Below are positions 1 through 11,629 of a DNA stretch of 64,000 nucleotides, piece after piece. Made by a program: the position numbers and the translations under genes. This DNA is from Naematelia aurantialba (lineage: Eukaryota > Basidiomycota > Tremellomycetes > Tremellales > Naemateliaceae): the NCBI GenBank assembly GCA_021527695.1, contig JAKFAO010000003.1, forward strand, positions 806,001-870,000, given 5' to 3'. The notes below the pieces were generated by a model. The model was not told the origin of the DNA and searched no databases. It was given only the letters and a program-made list of their open reading frames with translations. Position 1 is the stretch's first letter. Each line of letters starts with the position of its first letter.

Positions 1-87
1 GAAAGACTCAAGACGTCTTTACTAAGGGACTATCAGAACACCTCAAGGACCGAGGACGGTGCTTTCCAGAAGGGATCACGGCCCGCA

Positions 88-1313
88 ATGTCGTCAAAAG
101 AATTGCAGGCTAGAAGAGCCCAGCAACCGGTCGAGCTTGGTTCCGTCATCCCCATGATACACCCGAACTTCATTCCTGTCAACAACCCTTCGCTCAAAGC
201 TCAGGCGCAGATCCACCAAACCGACGACAACAACTCTTACAGTCCCAGCCAACGATCGACACGTCAACTTGACGTTCTTCCCATACTTCAACCTGATCAG
301 TCGCAGTCCATGCCTGATCTGCTGGGCCAGGCACCTTTCCCGTCTTTGATTGACTTGGACGGTGGAGCTCCCGCCACGGTCAGTCATTCTGGTAGTCCTA
401 ATCGTCAATCGGCAATGACCGCTACCTTGGGGATGGATGAAGGCTCCGATTCAATGACAACAGCAAGCAACCTGATCGGACTTCACGACCCATGGTCAGA
501 TCCGGAAGAAGATCAGTTCAAAATGAAAGTTGACGAACGCTTTCCACCAATGTCGAGTCAGAGAGAGAACCATGCGAGGTTACATCCTGGATGGACTAAT
601 GCTAGGGGCTACGGTTTATTGGCAACGCCTGCACCTTCAGTGGTCGATACTACGCAAGAGAGTCATTGGGAGCGTGCTGATGATCCTCAAGCTGCCACAC
701 TAGCTTTGATACCTGCTCCAACTGATGCCGAGGAGAACCATCCTGCGAATTTTTGCGCACCGAATGCATTTACAGGGAGGCCCTTCAAGCTGTCGATACC
801 GCCGTCCGGACTATACGATCTGGACGACGAGCAACTGCAGCAGTTAACCTCCGAAGTGATGCTCGAGCGAGGGTTCGAGCTCCTTGTAAGTATAGAGTAC
901 CCATCGTGAGATAGAAGCTGAACTGTTAGTGCCACAAACTTAGTCGGATAATCGCGAATCGAGGCGTAGCGTACGCTCCACAGGGATTCAACACACAGAT
1001 TTTACCCCCAGGTGATACTCAAGAACTTCCTCTATCGGTCCCGCCTTTGGCCACTTCAGATACTGACTATCCGGCTCCACGATCTCACGCACCTTGGAAG
1101 ATTCCACAGACACCGATGGCAGATCCGCGTATCGTTTCCTATCAATGCGTTCCAATGGCCCCCATGCTGCCCGAACATCATTACCAAGCAAGCCGAGAAG
1201 TCTACGATACTTTTCCTGCTCGATTGTCTTCTGACTTTGACCAAACTTATCAAGGCACTTATCATACTGCAGCATATCATCGCATTGTCGACGAGTTCGA
1301 AGAAGACTCCTGA
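88..1313 (+). CDS. Hypothetical protein, possibly 5'-truncated by the window edge
   Basis: Two exons, 88-885 and 930-1313, joined in phase 0 across a 44-nt GT-AG intron; 393 aa if the ATG at 88 is the start. The frame is open from base 1 to that ATG with no stop, so the true start may lie outside the window. The first half is low in hydrophobic residues and rich in Ser, Pro, Gln and Asp, which suggests a long disordered region. I see no domain, signal peptide or membrane segment. Across the splice the frame runs GFELL to CHKLSRI, which supports the intron. I do not recognise a family. A nuclear or regulatory scaffold would be compatible with the composition, but that is only a guess. Confidence 0.6.
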
Positions 1314-1789
1314 GCTGCCTGATCTGAGCTGCGACTCCTCACGCCGTGTATATAGATGGCCTACCTGAGGCATGTATTCAAGTCTCCAATGTTTAGACTA
1401 GCGCTGGTAATCTACCGTACAGAGTGGTAAGCTGAGGGTTGAGGACCGGCTTGATTACTGAGTCGCCCCTCCGGCTTCAGTCGCGATGCGGACCGCTTTG
1501 CCTCAAGACGTTAAGTGTCACTTACAAGCCTCATAACTCTACCCACGGACAGGGGGAACTCGGCGCTTGACATATGACCTATCGCTAGTCCCTGCCAACA
1601 CCAGGAATACGACAACACTCGTCTCGTCGAAAACGAGATGAGAACGTTGGGTCATGCGCATGGGTGGAGTGGAATCTATAGGTGCAAATCTCCAACAGGA
1701 TGTCCAGGATCATACAAGCAGAAAAACGCAAGCAGATCCATGGTACACAGTTCGCAAAACGCCACGTACAGTACCCTCTTCAAGTGTCT
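1314..1789. other. Intergenic, convergent 3' ends
   Basis: Lies between the stop of the first gene and the stop of the FRA10AC1-type gene on the other strand. Only short, compositionally random reading frames are present. I see no repeat, RNA gene or strong terminator structure. Confidence 0.5.
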
Positions 1790-3113
1790 TTATTCATATC
1801 GTAATGGCGATGCCGAGACCGTAGGTTCCCGGGTGACCTCGACCTCGTTCTCAACCCCAATGCTTGCGAAGGACGTGGCGAAGGTCCCCGCTCTTGTGGG
1901 ATATTGCGCATCTCGACAGCGCGATTCCGGAACACTTCTAGCCTCCTCCTCTCGTCCCATCTCCTCTTCTCCATGTCCATGTCTTGGACTTGACTCGTTG
2001 TCCTCCAGTTCTGTATTCTCCGCAGCCGCCGTGTCGCGTTTTCTGTCGTTCGTTCTCGCTTCTCTGCCCTCTTGGCGACCAGGCTTCCACTTCAGCTTGC
2101 TCTCGCATCGTGGACAAAGTCTGACTTTGACCATGGCTTCTCTGCGAGTGCCTGCTTCCTGGTACACGAAAGGCAGTTCGAAACTCCGCAGCCTTGGCAT
2201 GTCCTCTTTCTTCTCCTTGCGATCCTTCCTCTTGCCCTTCCTTCGGCCGCTGCCATCCCCGTTGTCTCTGTGTATGCTTGTGCTCGTGTCCGCGCTTTCG
2301 AAGCCAGTAGGGCGTTCGCTGTCCATTGCGGGACCGGGAAGCCCAAACACAACTGCAGCAGGGGATACTGGTGAGGGAAGGGGGAGGGGGTGATACTTGC
2401 AACGCAACGAGCCACAAGTCGTCTCACCCAGACCGTCGATGACTTCGGGCGCGGTACGCCAGCGCAAAGCGAACCGGTGGGATTTGTAGTGCTTCAGGTC
2501 AATCTGCCGCTGTCAGCTACCAAATAAGAGATAGAGTCTGGAAATCAAGGACATCCGCACGCGAGAGCCCACGAATGATGATAATGACGGACTCGGGCAT
2601 TGGTAACACGCCTGTGGTGAGAGCCCCACCGCAGGAGCGCCAACCAAAGATTCGTCGGAATCCAGCAAACCAGGCTATGGGAGCACGAGAGCGGGTGGGG
2701 AGACAGTTGTCCGCCGAGACAGGAAATCAATAACAACCTACTAGAGCATACTCCTTGAACAGCTTTGACTCGTACGCCCTCGCTAGCCTCTCTTCCCAAC
2801 TAACGTCTGCCGGCTCCTCGTCGTCTCGTATAAACCTACATGCAATCTGCATCAATTGGAGACCATAGCCTCGTCTCCCGTGAACAACTGACCTGTGGTT
2901 CTCGCGGACAATATCCCACTCTGTGCGCCCCCCTGGTTGCTGGACACCTTGTTCAGGCCCACCATACCGTGCTGCAAGCTCTCTCTCGCGCTGGAAGACG
3001 GTCCGGCCGCCGAGATTGGAAGGGTAGCGTTTGGCTATGGACGAGGATGGGGGAGGGACGGAAGGGCGCGTTGTAGAGCCGGTGACAAGCGCGCCAGCAG
3101 ACTTCCAGCTCAT
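1790..3113 (-). CDS. FRA10AC1: FRA10AC1-family protein
   Basis: Exons, high to low: 3113-2893, 2835-2742, 2503-1790. The first junction reads ENHRFIRDDEE and the second FKEYAL to IDLKHYK then LRWRT, all hallmarks of the FRA10AC1 family, a conserved nuclear protein linked to spliceosomes. The conserved C-terminal block follows: a CGSLRC cysteine pair, then a charged insert, then LRSFELPF and VKVRLCPRC, giving the usual pair of CxxC-like metal-binding cysteines. The last about 90 residues are acidic and low complexity. The start is the first in-frame ATG before the conserved core. A possible extra intron inside the insert (a GTATCA donor is present) is not needed, because the frame reads through. 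It is divergent from GTR2 about 250 bp away, so they probably share a promoter region. Confidence 0.85.
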
Positions 3114-3362
3114 CGAGTCTGGCCTCGCTCGACAGCGCTACGGCGATGCGAGGATTACTGATTGGCATACATTGGGCAAATGTGAGTTGGGAATCGCAGC
3201 TGAGTGGCGGCTGAGCCTGAAAACCTCCCAAAAGCGCCCGGGGGTCTCCTTTCTGCTTCGTCAATATTAACGTGTCTGTCTCCCTTGTGCGGTCGGCGCA
3301 GATACTCTTGGAACGATTTTGAGAGCATCTAGCTCGGGGCGCATACAGCTCCGACGCCCGAC

Positions 3363-5610
3363 ATGCCCAGCACGGCGCTCACGACAGCTGGCGAACCGTC
3401 GAGACCCCGCTCATCGCCTCTGCCCAGAGAAGATCCCTCGCGCCAGAGGATTCTCGTTTGCGGTTGGCGCAAGTACGTTTTCTGTCGTTTTCAAGCTCCA
3501 TCTGATCGCCTGGTTTAGAGCTGGAAAATCGTCGTGCATCAAGGCGGTCTTCCAGGGCGTGCCGGTCAAGAATGCTCCATACTTTGGAGTGACACAAAAG
3601 GTCGAAAAGATCAACTACGAGTGAGCACGCCGATTCCCCGCCAACCGTATTAGAAGACCGTCTGGAGCTGAGCTCCGCGCTGTACCATCAACCTGCCTAG
3701 GATGTTGCTGATCCGCATGGGTAGCACTATCATCCCGCTACAGATATGGGACACACCCACGAATTTCGAGCTCGAACAGCTCGACGTGCCCCTTGCTTCG
3801 TTTTCCACCATAGTCTACGTGATGGACATGCAGGTTAGTGCTCGTGCTTTGATCATGGGAGTTGGTCGGAAAGAAGGGCGTAAGTTGGCTGACTGATGTT
3901 GTGCTGTGCAGCAAGAAGACCTGTATCGCGAGATTATCGCGCGATTCGTGCAGATCGTCGTCAAAGCGCATTTCGCAAACCCTGCAACGAGGTTCGCCGT
4001 CTTCATTCACAAGGCCGAGGCCCTGGCGCAGGACTATCGCGTAGGTGAATACCTCTTCCTCTCAGCTCCTGTGAATACCACTTCCTCTTAGCTCCTGCTT
4101 GATCGAGTGCCAAGGCGCTTGAGGTCATGAGAGAGGGTGAGGGACGGGCAACACGGAGACCCGGGACCTACTTGACCCAAGCCTTCGCGGAAGTTAACGC
4201 TCGAGAGCACATATCTTTCCATCGCATCATTGAGTCTTTGGCCTGAGCTGGATTCCTCCATATCAAAAACTGGTTCGCTGGCTAATGGCAACCAGACAAC
4301 TATAGACAAATACAGGAAACCGCCGAAGACGAGCTGCTTGACTTCCCCTTTCGCACAATGCAGCAGTTCGCCCCCTCGCTCAATCTCTCAGACCCAAGCT
4401 TGACCAGCGCACTGGCGAACGATCTCGTCGGCAGCATTCAGTACTACATCACCAGCGTACATGAGACCAGTCTACGCGAAGCGTGGAGTGGAGTCGTACA
4501 GGGCGTGACGGACATCCTGCCAAGCGTTGAACAGCTCTTACTGAATTTCACCGCAGTGAGTTTCGCCCGCGTCTATTAGCAGGGAGAGCACCACGGTGTC
4601 AGCGAGGAGAAATAGTGGAGTACCAGGCAGCGAGAGGGCTAGAGTCGTGGCAACCCTCGAGGCCTTGGGGAGGCTCACAGCAGGACAGCTGAAGATCATC
4701 GACTGACGTTGCGTCGCGCAGAACTCTGGCATGGACAACAGCTTTCTGTTTGACATCTCGAGTAGGGTGATCGTCGCGGCTGACAACCGCGGCAAGAACG
4801 ACGAAACACTTGACCAAGCCACCGAATACCTTTCGCGTTTCATGCAATTTCGCGAGCTTTACAAGTGCGTGCACATTTGGAGGTGGGGAACTGTCGACAC
4901 CTGCTGATCCGCCTTTCTGTGATTTCAGGAATTTGCACTTGCAGGACGACACAGATGGCACAAATGGTCCGGAAGAAACTGTCGAGGTCGATGGAGAGGG
5001 CGTGGGGAAGGATGATTCTAAGCCGGAAGCGGCCGAGGACGATGCCGGGCATGAGGGAAACGAGGCAACTGAGGGAAATGAGGGAGATGAGGATGAAGGG
5101 TATGGATCGCGGGGCTGGTGGGATGAGGAAGACCCCGAGATGCCTTGGATGACACAGGCCACAAAACTGACACCGAATACAACCTTGGCCTTGTGGCAGT
5201 TTACTCCGTGAGTGGGCTGTTTCTCGTCGCGGCGACGATTGGTGAGAAGAATCTAAAAATCTGCCTGCCGTCTGGCCACCTGCTTCCTGCTTGAAACGGG
5301 TACAGGGGGAAGAGCGGTGGTATGGGTCCCTTCCCTTGGCGCCCAAGCGGCTGGAGCAAGAAGACGTACGGATTCAACAAACGTCCGATTATGTGCCGAA
5401 GCCGTCGTTTGCCATGACGTGTCGTTGCTGGCATGAGCTTGGCTGGATATGGGGTCATAGCGGCAGAATGCTGATCATCTCTCATCCAATAGCCATCTGG
5501 CGCTCGTCGCCCTGCTCCGGACAGCGAAGTGGGAGGCTACAAGGGGCATGATCGAATATAATCTCACCTTCTTGCGGCAGGGAGTGCGGCGGATCTTGTT
5601 GGAGCTGTAG
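3363..5610 (+). CDS. GTR2: Rag-type GTPase Gtr2 (RagC/D orthologue)
   Basis: Eight exons: 3363-3472, 3519-3620, 3701-3833, 3912-4044, 4296-4555, 4722-4864, 4929-5207, 5493-5610; 425 aa. The P-loop G(W)RKAGKSS is assembled across the first intron. The Rag G-domain follows (LQIWDTP in the switch II position, VYVMDMQ, FIHKAEAL), then the C-terminal roadblock-like domain (FLFDISSRV, LALVALLR, GMIEYN). Known role: Gtr2 pairs with Gtr1 in the EGO/Ragulator complex on the vacuole and tells TORC1 about amino acids. An acidic, Glu/Gly-rich insert of about 70 residues in exon 7 is longer than in yeast Gtr2. The exon 4 donor was chosen at 4045 rather than 4041 because only that phase gives DYRVDNYRQ. 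The intron after it holds a tandem duplication. Confidence 0.9.
4045..4096 (+). repeat. Intronic 26-bp tandem duplication carrying the splice donor
   Basis: The start of GTR2 intron 4 is present twice in direct order: a unit beginning gtgaatacc and ending agctcct is followed at once by a near copy. Each copy begins with GTGAAT, so the donor sequence is duplicated. Few differences separate the copies, which suggests a recent event. Confidence 0.8.
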
Positions 5611-5611
5611 A

Positions 5612-5716
5612 GTGGGGCATGACTTGTAGTGGGGCATGACTTGTAGTGGGGCATGACTTGTAGTGGGGCATGACTTGTAGTGGGGCATGACTTGTAGTGG
5701 GGCATGACTTGTAGTG
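5612..5716. repeat. 17-bp minisatellite directly after the GTR2 stop
   Basis: About six head-to-tail copies of a 17-bp unit (gtggggcatgacttgta) begin two bases after the GTR2 stop codon and decay at about 5716. Copies are almost identical. The period is not a multiple of three and lies in the probable 3' UTR, so it is not coding. Length variation between strains would be expected. Confidence 0.9.
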
Positions 5717-6073
5717 GACGCATGCCATCGAGCTGACAAATAATTAAAATCAATGGTGGTCAGATCCACTGCATGTATGGGTTCATCTACGTAAAGCTCG
5801 TTAGTAAAGACGATACATAAGAGCAATGGTAATGATACACGTCCTGACGATGCGAATATTTGCCCGGGCAATGCGCATTATAAACCCAGTGGGATGGGGT
5901 GGTTGTGCTTTGCGTTCCCTCACGTATCACCCCTCTGACCTCTTGTCTGAGCCATCCCCTTCCAAAATGCATTTACTTCGATGCCGCGGATCCACTCGGT
6001 GGTCGGAATCGATCCACTGACCCAGTTGTCTGACGCATGGTGACATACCCCTGGGATGACAATGGCCAAGCGA
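5717..6073. other. Intergenic, convergent
   Basis: About 360 bp between the minisatellite and the stop of the next gene. No coding signal, repeat or RNA gene was seen. Confidence 0.5.
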
Positions 6074-7048
6074 CTACTTGTCCTCGTTTGCCTTGGCCTC
6101 AGTCTTGCTGGTCCCTAGATCGGGCTCAGCGCCTGTCTCACCCTGCTTTCCAACAGGGTGTGACTGCTTAGGGTTGGAAGGTGCGCGCTTAGTGAAGTCT
6201 TTTCCGGACTGTATGATCTCAGCGTGTGCTCCCAGTACTCTGTATACGACAAAAAATGAAGGGAACAGGGGGCGGGAGTAATCAAGGAAGCCGGATAAGA
6301 GAAGAGCGAAGGGACGAAGGAGAGATGGACACAGCGGAATGCATGGTGAGAAGGCGAAATGCGCGCATGCACCAGACTGCAAAGATAACGCAGCACGGAA
6401 GACGACACGGAGCACGGAATGAGAACAAGAGACGGGAACAGGTAGGCGAGGGGAGAAGGAAAGTAGCAAGAAAATGGCGGCTCACCTCGTCCTCCACGCC
6501 TTTAGATGCTGTCTTTGGGTTTGTATCCTTGTTAAAGGCCGCATCCGTGTGAGCAACGTCGTCCGTCTAGTTCTCCAGTCAGCTACCAGCAAGATTCATG
6601 AGATGATGTTTGCGTCTGCCTGGGTTCGATACCCCACGGATTGATGGCTCAAGGGCCTGATAATGTTGCGATGGAGAGACTGTGCACGTACCCCGGCGCC
6701 GGTGGATCCGGCTTCGTCTGAATACAGCTCCTTCTGCCCGGGTTCACTCGCGTACCCCCTCACCGCCACGTTTCCGCGTCGGTATCCGAACCCCTGCCCT
6801 TGACCCTCGCTATTCTTCAATGAAAGGGCCGATAATGTTCGGCTCGCAGAACGGGGTCGCGTAGGAGTCGTCCCTATGGCAGCAGGTGTTGGCGTCGCTA
6901 TCGGTGCTGGAGCAGAGGCTGATGCAGTAGACGCGGTAGAGGCGAAGGAAGAGAGCGTCCGGAGTTCGATGGTTGCTGGCCCAGGAGCGGGAGGAACGAG
7001 TGGTGCGCGCAGGAGAATCTGGAAGGTCCGCTTGGTGGATGGGAACAT
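6074..7048 (-). CDS. Small mitochondrial protein of unknown function
   Basis: Three exons, high to low: 7048-6692, 6566-6486, 6208-6074; 190 aa, all junctions in phase 0. The first 80 residues are rich in Arg, Ser, Ala and Pro with almost no acidic residues, typical of a mitochondrial presequence. A conserved-looking block spans the last two exons (DDVAHTDAAFNKDT, then GKDFTKRAPSNP and SHPVG), and the tail is hydrophilic. I remember similar short motifs in uncharacterised fungal mitochondrial proteins but cannot name the family. There is no transmembrane segment. It is divergent from YKE4, with about 270 bp between the two start codons. Confidence 0.7.
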
Positions 7049-7316
7049 GACTAACGGTATTGGAGACGTTCAATCTTGTGCGTTTGAATGAGGGAATCAG
7101 GTGAAGATGCAGAAGTGGTGACAGTCTTTTTGGTATGCGCCACTCCGCCTCGACCCGATCGTGACGTCATTCTGTCATCGGCGATCTAAGTAGGACGGAA
7201 GCCACGTCACTCCTTTGCAGGAACTATCCTTATCAGAGTCGTCGCCAAGGTGGTAAAGCATCAACAAGTGCAAGCAAGCTCTGCCTGTCTACTACCAACG
7301 CGTCCCAAATCCAGTC

Positions 7317-9346
7317 ATGCTACTGCCTGTTCCTCGCTCCAGCTCTTGGATAGTCTTGATTCTACTCGGCATAGCAGCCGTAGCGCTCGCTGAACAGTCC
7401 GCAAGTCATTACATCCTCCTCTGCTTCATGCTTGAGCTTCCCCATCATTCCTCTCCTCTTTCCTTTTGCTGTCATGGATTTCGCACATTGCTCCATTCTT
7501 CTCACCTGTTGTATAGTCGTGACCGATGCTGACCGGTTTGATAGCCTTTCTCCAGTCCAGACTTAGACGCCAAGAGCCATTTTACCCATGTTCATCCCGT
7601 CGAGCACTCCAGCGCTATGCAGCGGGTGTTTGCAGTTCTGTTCCCCTTCCGTAGCCCAGCATGGAATTCGCGCATGTCCCTCCGATGCGTCTAACCAGCT
7701 CACAACTGATGCCCTACAGTTTTGGCTACATTCTACATTTCCTCGTGAGTCGTCCTAAACAAGACGTCCATGTTACTGGCGATGCTATACATGTGAATTG
7801 CCCTCTCTCCACGCGTTCTGCGCCCCGTCTCGTGTAGCTCCTGATTCCTGAAGGGTTTCGAATGCAGCTGACCATGCCTCAGCGTTCCGAACTTTATCCT
7901 CTTCGCCGTCCCTGCCACGCTCGAGCCATCGTCTCTCAACACAATGATTGCGTTTGCGACTGGTGGGCTGTTAGGCGACGTTTTTCTTCACCTTGTCCCA
8001 CATAGCTTCTTTGGAGAGGGTGACGGCGGCGCGGAGCGACTGATCGAAGTCGAGGGGAAGAGGAACATTGTCGTTGGGTGAGGCTATGCCCTGCAGTCGA
8101 GCAGCATTTCTCGCAATATCCGGGGAGACGTTTCAGATCATACAGTGCCCCTCTCACCTGGCTCCGTTCTTTCCTCCTCGTTACGAGTTGACACTGTGGC
8201 GATCCTTCACATCGAGTCTGAGATGGAACATGAGGCTGGGAAGTGTGGGAGGCGCTGAATAGGTTGTTCTTCGAGTCTCGAGGTAGAAGACAAGAACATC
8301 TTAGAATCCGGTAGCTGACGTTAGCAAGTGGGGCCATCTTCCTTGGCTTCGCGGCATTCTTCGTCCTCGACAAGACTATGCGCGTTCTCAATGCGTCTAC
8401 AGACGCTGGCCCAGGGCACTCTCACTCGTCACACTCTCACGCCCATTCGCACTCCCATCCACACCCACATACACCCTCAGATGAACCAACGGGCACATCC
8501 ACCTCAATCCTGACATCCTCATCCAGCGAGATCAAGTTGCGCAAATCCCCTTCCGACGTGATAAAGACTTCCACGGCCGCCCCTCCGATCCCGTCTCCGG
8601 GAGCTAACCCTTCACTGAAGCTCTCCGCGTTTTTGAACCTCTTTGGTGACTTTACGCACAACATCACCGACGGGCTCGCTATGGCAGCCAGTTTCTACTC
8701 GAGTCCTGCACTGGGTGCAGTAACGACAATTGCTACATTCTGCCACGAGATCCCACACGAGGTCAGTGTGCGGATCCTGAACCTTGGATCTGAGCGGGAC
8801 GCATCGTTAACTTCGGCAGATTGCCGATTATTCAATCCTGATCAAATCGGGTTTCACAAAGACTCAAGCCATGGGGTCTCAGTTCCTGACAGCCGTGGGA
8901 GCCTTCGTGGGCACCCTTTTGGGCATCTGGATCGCCGAAACGAGTGGAACGGGAAAGCAAGAGTCCATATTACGGATCGGACAGGGCCTTCTTGGTACAA
9001 GTGTAAGCGGAGGAGACTTGGTGATTCCTATGACGGCCGGCGGTAAGTCAGAGACAGTGGAAAGCTAGCAGACTTTCGGTGTGCTGATACAACTTACAGG
9101 CTTCCTGTACATTGCGAGCGTCAGTGTAATCCCTGAACTGCTTGCCGAGTCGAAGTCAGGCAAGCAGGCACTCAAAGAGGTGAGAGCGGTTTGATCGCTG
9201 CTGTGATGATGACCTGATGAACCAGTACGCTGCAATGGCCTTTGGAGTGTTTTGCATGGTGAGCGGACACTTGAGCGGACACTTTGACTCGCGAGTGGCG
9301 ATGCGTTGCTGACAACATGCAGGCTCTGATAGCGTGGAACGAGTAG
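7317..9346 (+). CDS. YKE4: ZIP-family zinc transporter of the KE4/ZIP7 type
   Basis: Nine exons: 7317-7404, 7561-7650, 7720-7744, 7883-8077, 8329-8761, 8820-9042, 9100-9179, 9226-9258, 9323-9346; 396 aa. The start is an N-terminal hydrophobic signal ending ALA. The first membrane helices follow (LATFYISS, then [16 protein letters not shown]), then a His-rich loop (repeated HSH and HPH, about 8420-8470). After that come the diagnostic motifs of the LZT/ZIP7 subgroup: HNITDGL and the metalloprotease-like HEIPHE. The last exons give SVSVIPELL and the C-terminal helix. Known role: this subgroup moves zinc out of the ER or Golgi into the cytosol; in yeast it is Yke4. The first two introns are the least certain; exon 3 is only 25 nt and the acceptor at 8328 is AAG. 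Confidence 0.87.
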
Positions 9347-10244
9347 ATCTATCGTTCTTGGCTCTATGAAACCTTACTCGTTTCTCGCATTCCTCACACG
9401 ACTACGGACAGCTATATGACATACATGAGAGTGTCCAGTGGCTCCAAGTCACCCCATTTGTGATTTTTGGCAAACTTTGATGGAGTGACTCGCACTTTGT
9501 CTTCGAGGATTCTTGGGCTCCTTGAGCGCTGCGCCTGGCGAGATTTGGACTCTCTTCAGGACAGAATTTTTCAGGGGCGACGTTCTACGTTCGCAGTCGC
9601 TCTTCCTCAGGATCTCACCGGTAGCCTTTTCTCAAAGCTCGTAGGACCTGATTCGGGTGCACCACCTTGGTCCGAGCACTGGATATGGCAGAAGAGAGAG
9701 CTACCGCCCTCCCCTCTGGTAGACCGATCCCCTCGGTAGGAAACGTTTGTCATGCATCAAGCCTTGGGATTTGCGTCAACGCTCGTGAGTTCCCATTCGT
9801 CCGTCTCCACTTACGAGATTCCACGTGTGAGAGAATATTTTGTAACATATGCTTCAATGGCTGTATGTCTCTCGTCGCCTTGTCAGAGCAGGAAAGACTT
9901 TCTACAAGTAAAACACTCTTGTTCAATGGCCTGATTCTCTAGTTCATTCCGTGGCGTTGTCTTGACGCCTCTGCAGCCAAAAGCCAAAACAGTAATCATA
10001 TCAAAGAGGCAGACCGCTCTGCAAGCGGACAGTTTCCCATGATATGGACGGACGCGGAGTGACGGAGCGAGTGACGTAGGAAACAGCTCCGGATGCACCA
10101 GCGGGCGACACATGATCCGTTCGCCCGTTCGCAATGGGCGGGTAGTGATTGCATGCAGGGTATCGATGGCGCCTTTACATATGACTAGCCCATGCACGGT
10201 GCCGAGGCGCCTTGCGATTTCAGTCGAGTAGGACAGACACCCCA
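9347..10244. other. Intergenic, convergent, about 0.9 kb
   Basis: Between YKE4 and PSF2 3' ends. Short frames exist on the plus strand (9467-9942) but have no domain, no biased composition and no splice-consistent extension. I see no gene, repeat or RNA here. Confidence 0.45.
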
Positions 10245-11071
10245 TCAACTTTGGCTGGATTCGTCCACATCCTCGTCGTCTTCATCCCTCGGCGGCTCCA
10301 ACGCTTGCATCATCCCCATAGCCTTGACCAAAAACGGCCTTAATTCTGTCAACTCCAGCGGAGTTAGATTCGTTACCTGTGCATTGGGCATCAGCCGCGC
10401 TTGCAGAGACACATGTGGACGAGTGACGGACTTGGAGGTAGCTACCACGCATGACGCCTTCGCTTTCAAGCCCTGAGCGGACCTTGGCTTGTCGAACCTC
10501 TCGGATATCCTTCAGGAGCGATCGTAATGTTGCAGGGGATTGCAGATCGTCTGGAGACCTACATGGGCGTTAGCACCATGGCGCTTAATTTGACGCAAGG
10601 GAGGCAAGCAGCGCACACATCAAGCAGAACCTTGCTGATCTCGAGAAAACGTTTCGGCAGTGTCTGGAAAGATTCGGCATTTGTTCTCTCTTCGCTGAGC
10701 AGCAACTGTAGATTTTCTCCTCGGCAGTCAACCCAACAAGCACAGAGTTCAGCACAAGCGCCGCAACTCACCGATATTGAGCCACACGGGCGGCACGATA
10801 CGAGCTCTCCGTTTACGCTTGAGCGACAGGGCGAGCCACAACGGCACGGTGGCCGCAGACGGTGGGGCGAACGGTCCGTAGATGCTCTGTCATGGTGAGT
10901 TTTTCTCTCAAGGAGGAGCAAGCGAAGAGTTACACGAGTCGCAGGACTCACGCCCAGCAGTCGGACCCGTGTCATGGAGAACAGCGGGACAATGTCGATG
11001 CGCTCTTCCTCGGCGAGGAAGGTCAGCTCATCAGGGGTGAGACTTGGCTGTAGATACTTGGGCAACGACAT
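10245..11071 (-). CDS. PSF2: GINS complex subunit Psf2
   Basis: Five exons, high to low: 11071-10952, 10886-10772, 10719-10617, 10558-10446, 10399-10245; 201 aa, normal for the family. Exon 1 has [13 protein letters not shown] and the near-invariant [14 protein letters not shown]. Exon 2 gives IYGPF then [10 protein letters not shown]; exon 3 [11 protein letters not shown]; exon 4 [17 protein letters not shown]; exon 5 [12 protein letters not shown]. Known role: with Sld5, Psf1 and Psf3 it forms GINS, part of the CMG helicase at replication forks. The tail is acidic. The start is the ATG before [10 protein letters not shown]; the upstream in-frame TTG was ignored. The last intron (46 nt, AAG acceptor) is the only one not fixed by a strongly conserved junction. 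Confidence 0.9.
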
Positions 11072-11629
11072 GGCGACATCAGAGATCCCTTGGACGCCCG
11101 TCAACAGTCGAAATGGCCGCTGTAAGAGCAGGAAATGCCTTATTGGTCCCAGGTCGTTGTCGGACGCGCGACGCGCACCGAGGAATGACCACGTGGCCTG
11201 AGGTTTTTTGATTCCGCCCCTTCAGACTTATCCTGGCTTCTCTCAGATGATGTCTCGAGCCATTATTATTATCTCTGTTACATTCTACCTGCGACTCTCT
11301 CGCTCTCTCGCTGTCTCACATCCTTGGTCTCGTGTCACTATCACGTCGGTGGCTGACTTCCCCCGACACCCCAGTGCTCGACCCGGAGCAGCGGGCGACT
11401 TGGCCTGCGCGTCGTGGGAATCCTATCTTGTACCCACCAGCGGCTGCTGAGCCACGACATCCACTTGGGATCCTCGCAGATCTATCATCGGGTCAATAGC
11501 GTGGCGGTTCACAAAGAAATTCTGCTAATCTGACGACTCCAGGCTGCAACGGACCATGCTTCGTGAAGTCAAGCTGAAGGAGGACGAGTATCCATCCAGC
11601 GGGACTATTGCACACCGACTAGCTGGTAG
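11072..11629. other. Divergent promoter region, PSF2 / SGNH gene
   Basis: Serves the 5' ends of PSF2 (-) and of the SGNH gene (+). It probably contains the unresolved first exon of the latter: an ATG at 11556 opens a short frame, but I could not connect it in phase to the membrane-anchor exon. No repeat was seen. Confidence 0.4.

Noticed and set aside
1638..2393. 251-aa plus-strand frame
   Set aside because: Lies antisense to the conserved C-terminal half of the FRA10AC1-type gene and is Ser/Leu-rich shadow sequence.
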